This document shows positions 5,486 through 6,245 of a stretch of 6,245 nucleotides of DNA, piece by piece (positions within the stretch are counted from its first letter, which is position 1; the number at the start of each line of letters is the position of its first letter). The translations under genes were made by a program, and so were the position numbers. The notes beneath the pieces are model-generated. The model did not search any database. It saw only the letters and a program-made list of their open reading frames with translations, and was not told where the DNA came from. The stretch comes from Ancylobacter novellus (lineage in GTDB: Bacteria; Pseudomonadota; Alphaproteobacteria; Rhizobiales; Xanthobacteraceae). Where the stretch lies: assembly GCA_003241485.1 (NCBI GenBank), contig QFQD01000113.1, positions 1 to 6,245 of the forward strand, given 5' to 3'.

Positions 5486-6025
5486 TCAGGCCACATCCGG
5501 GCGCCGCGAGGTGCTTCCCTCAGCCTGCCCGATTTCGCGGAGCTTTGTGCCAAGGGCGACGGCGTCGAGGCTCCTGATCGGCAGCGCAGTGAAGATGGCA
5601 ATACGGTTTCGCAGGTAGCGGAAAGCGTCGGCGAAGGCGGCTTCCTGCTGGATATCTGTTCCGGTCACGGCCGCCGGGTCTTCAATGCCCCAGTGCGCCG
5701 TCATCGGCTGGCCGGGCCAGATGGGGCACGTCTCGCCAGCGGCGTTGTCGCAGACCGTGAACACGAAATCCATGACCGGAGCGCCTGGCTTTGCGAACTC
5801 GTCCCATCCTTTGGAGCGCAATCCGTCCGTGGGATAGCCGAGGCTCTCCAGCGTCCTGAGCGCGACCGGATTGACCGTTCCCTTCGGCTGGCTTCCCGCG
5901 GAGAAGGCACGGAACCGGCCCGCACCGAGTTTATTCAGGATGCTCTCCGCGAGTATCGACCGGGCGGAGTTACCCGTGCAGAGGAACAGCACGTTGTAGA
6001 TGGGGGCCGACGGATGGTCAGGCAT
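5486..6025 (-). CDS. arsC: Arsenate reductase, low-molecular-weight phosphatase fold
   Basis: This 179-residue cytosolic enzyme has the low-molecular-weight tyrosine phosphatase fold of the second, unrelated ArsC family. The oxyanion loop CTGNSARS (Cys16 to Arg22, C-x5-R) binds arsenate, and Cys16 is the attacking thiol. Cys92 and Cys100 in VCDNAAGETCP are the likely shuttle cysteines that form the disulfide passed to thioredoxin or a similar reductant. Their spacing is one residue longer than in S. aureus ArsC. PMTAHWGIEDPA (108-119) follows, with Asp116 at the general-acid position. These residues favour arsenate reductase over plain phosphatase. The start at 6025 has GAAAGG (6034-6039) 8 nt upstream, inside arsR. 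The start codon overlaps the arsR stop in ATGCCTGA (8-nt overlap), and the downstream fusion gene follows after 5 nt. The last 15 or so residues are polar and probably disordered. Confidence 0.93.
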   Translation of the reverse strand: MPDHPSAPIYNVLFLCTGNSARSILAESILNKLGAGRFRAFSAGSQPKGTVNPVALRTLESLGYPTDGLRSKGWDEFAKPGAPVMDFVFTVCDNAAGETCPIWPGQPMTAHWGIEDPAAVTGTDIQQEAAFADAFRYLRNRIAIFTALPIRSLDAVALGTKLREIGQAEGSTSRRPDVA

Positions 6026-6245
6026 TGGCGGCGCCTTTCATGGGCTCGCAGCAGGATGACAGTGAGGCGACGGCGGGTTCGCAGACCTCGGGCCGTCCCT
6101 GACAGCAATCGCGCATCAGAAACTGGATGATGCCAGACAGCGCGGGGTAGGCGGCGCTGTAGATGACGGAGCGGCCGTCGCGACGCGACTGAACCAGCCC
6201 GGCATGTTCGAGATGGCTGAGATGAAACGACAGGCGCGAGGACGC
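6018..6245 (-). CDS. arsR: ArsR-family arsenic-responsive repressor (5' part outside window)
   Basis: I translated this directly from the minus strand. The window holds the last 75 codons and the stop. It opens in the recognition helix (SSRLSFHLSHLEHAGLV, fragment residues 2-18), followed by the wing SRRDGRSVIYSA (20-31), as in ArsR/SmtB repressors. The C-terminal part carries Cys47-Cys48 and Cys55 in DCCQGRPEVC, plus a second pair, Cys65-Cys66, 10 residues before the end. In ArsR proteins of the Acidithiobacillus type, a C-terminal Cys-Cys...Cys set binds arsenite, so this arrangement is the likely sensor. The N-terminal half, including any ELCVCDL-type site as in E. coli, is not visible. 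The protein should bind an operator upstream of position 6245, repressing the whole operon until As(III) is bound. Its stop overlaps the arsC start by 8 nt. Confidence 0.92.
   Translation of the reverse strand, partial: ASSRLSFHLSHLEHAGLVQSRRDGRSVIYSAAYPALSGIIQFLMRDCCQGRPEVCEPAVASLSSCCEPMKGAANA
6034..6039 (-). promoter_or_regulatory. Shine-Dalgarno of arsC inside arsR
   Basis: On the minus strand GAAAGG lies 8 nt before the ATG at 6025. It supports this start and the 8-nt overlap with arsR. Confidence 0.6.

Noticed and set aside
4644..5618. Plus-strand reading frame of 324 codons opposite arsC-arsN2
   Set aside because: It is a low-complexity Arg/Ala/Gln-rich translation without motifs. The opposite strand holds catalytic motifs of two known families.

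Overview
The window is high-GC DNA with closely packed genes, and it reads like the chromosome of an alphaproteobacterium of the Hyphomicrobiales (Ancylobacter/Starkeya/Xanthobacter-like). That placement is an inference from base composition and protein style. I could not search a database. Seven genes are supported. Six lie on the minus strand and one, an L,D-transpeptidase, on the plus strand. Two of them, doxX and arsR, are cut by the window edges.

Left part (1-2549, minus strand): a DoxX-family membrane protein lacking its 3' end, a small secreted four-cysteine protein of unknown function, and a 12-TM major facilitator transporter. They are separated by gaps of about 205 bp, so they are probably three separate transcription units. 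Short dyads in the gaps are candidate operators. Middle part (2550-3586): a 307-bp divergent intergenic region, then a YkuD-type L,D-transpeptidase lipoprotein. This gene ends inside a perfect 22-bp palindrome that sits between it and the convergent arsenic operon.

Right part (3587-6245, minus strand): a tight arsenic-resistance operon in transcription order arsR, arsC (low-molecular-weight phosphatase fold), arsC-arsN2 fusion, acr3. Junctions are an 8-nt overlap, a 5-nt gap and a 7-nt gap, which suggests translational coupling throughout. The expected logic is that ArsR senses arsenite through C-terminal cysteines and releases the operon, two unrelated arsenate reductases convert As(V) to As(III), and Acr3 exports As(III). 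The GNAT acetyltransferase domain fused to the second reductase resembles ArsN2, whose substrate cannot be read from sequence.

The most notable observation is the single-chain glutaredoxin-type ArsC plus ArsN2 acetyltransferase, placed beside a second arsenate reductase of a different fold. Nothing in the window looks like a mobile element, CRISPR array, tRNA or rRNA.
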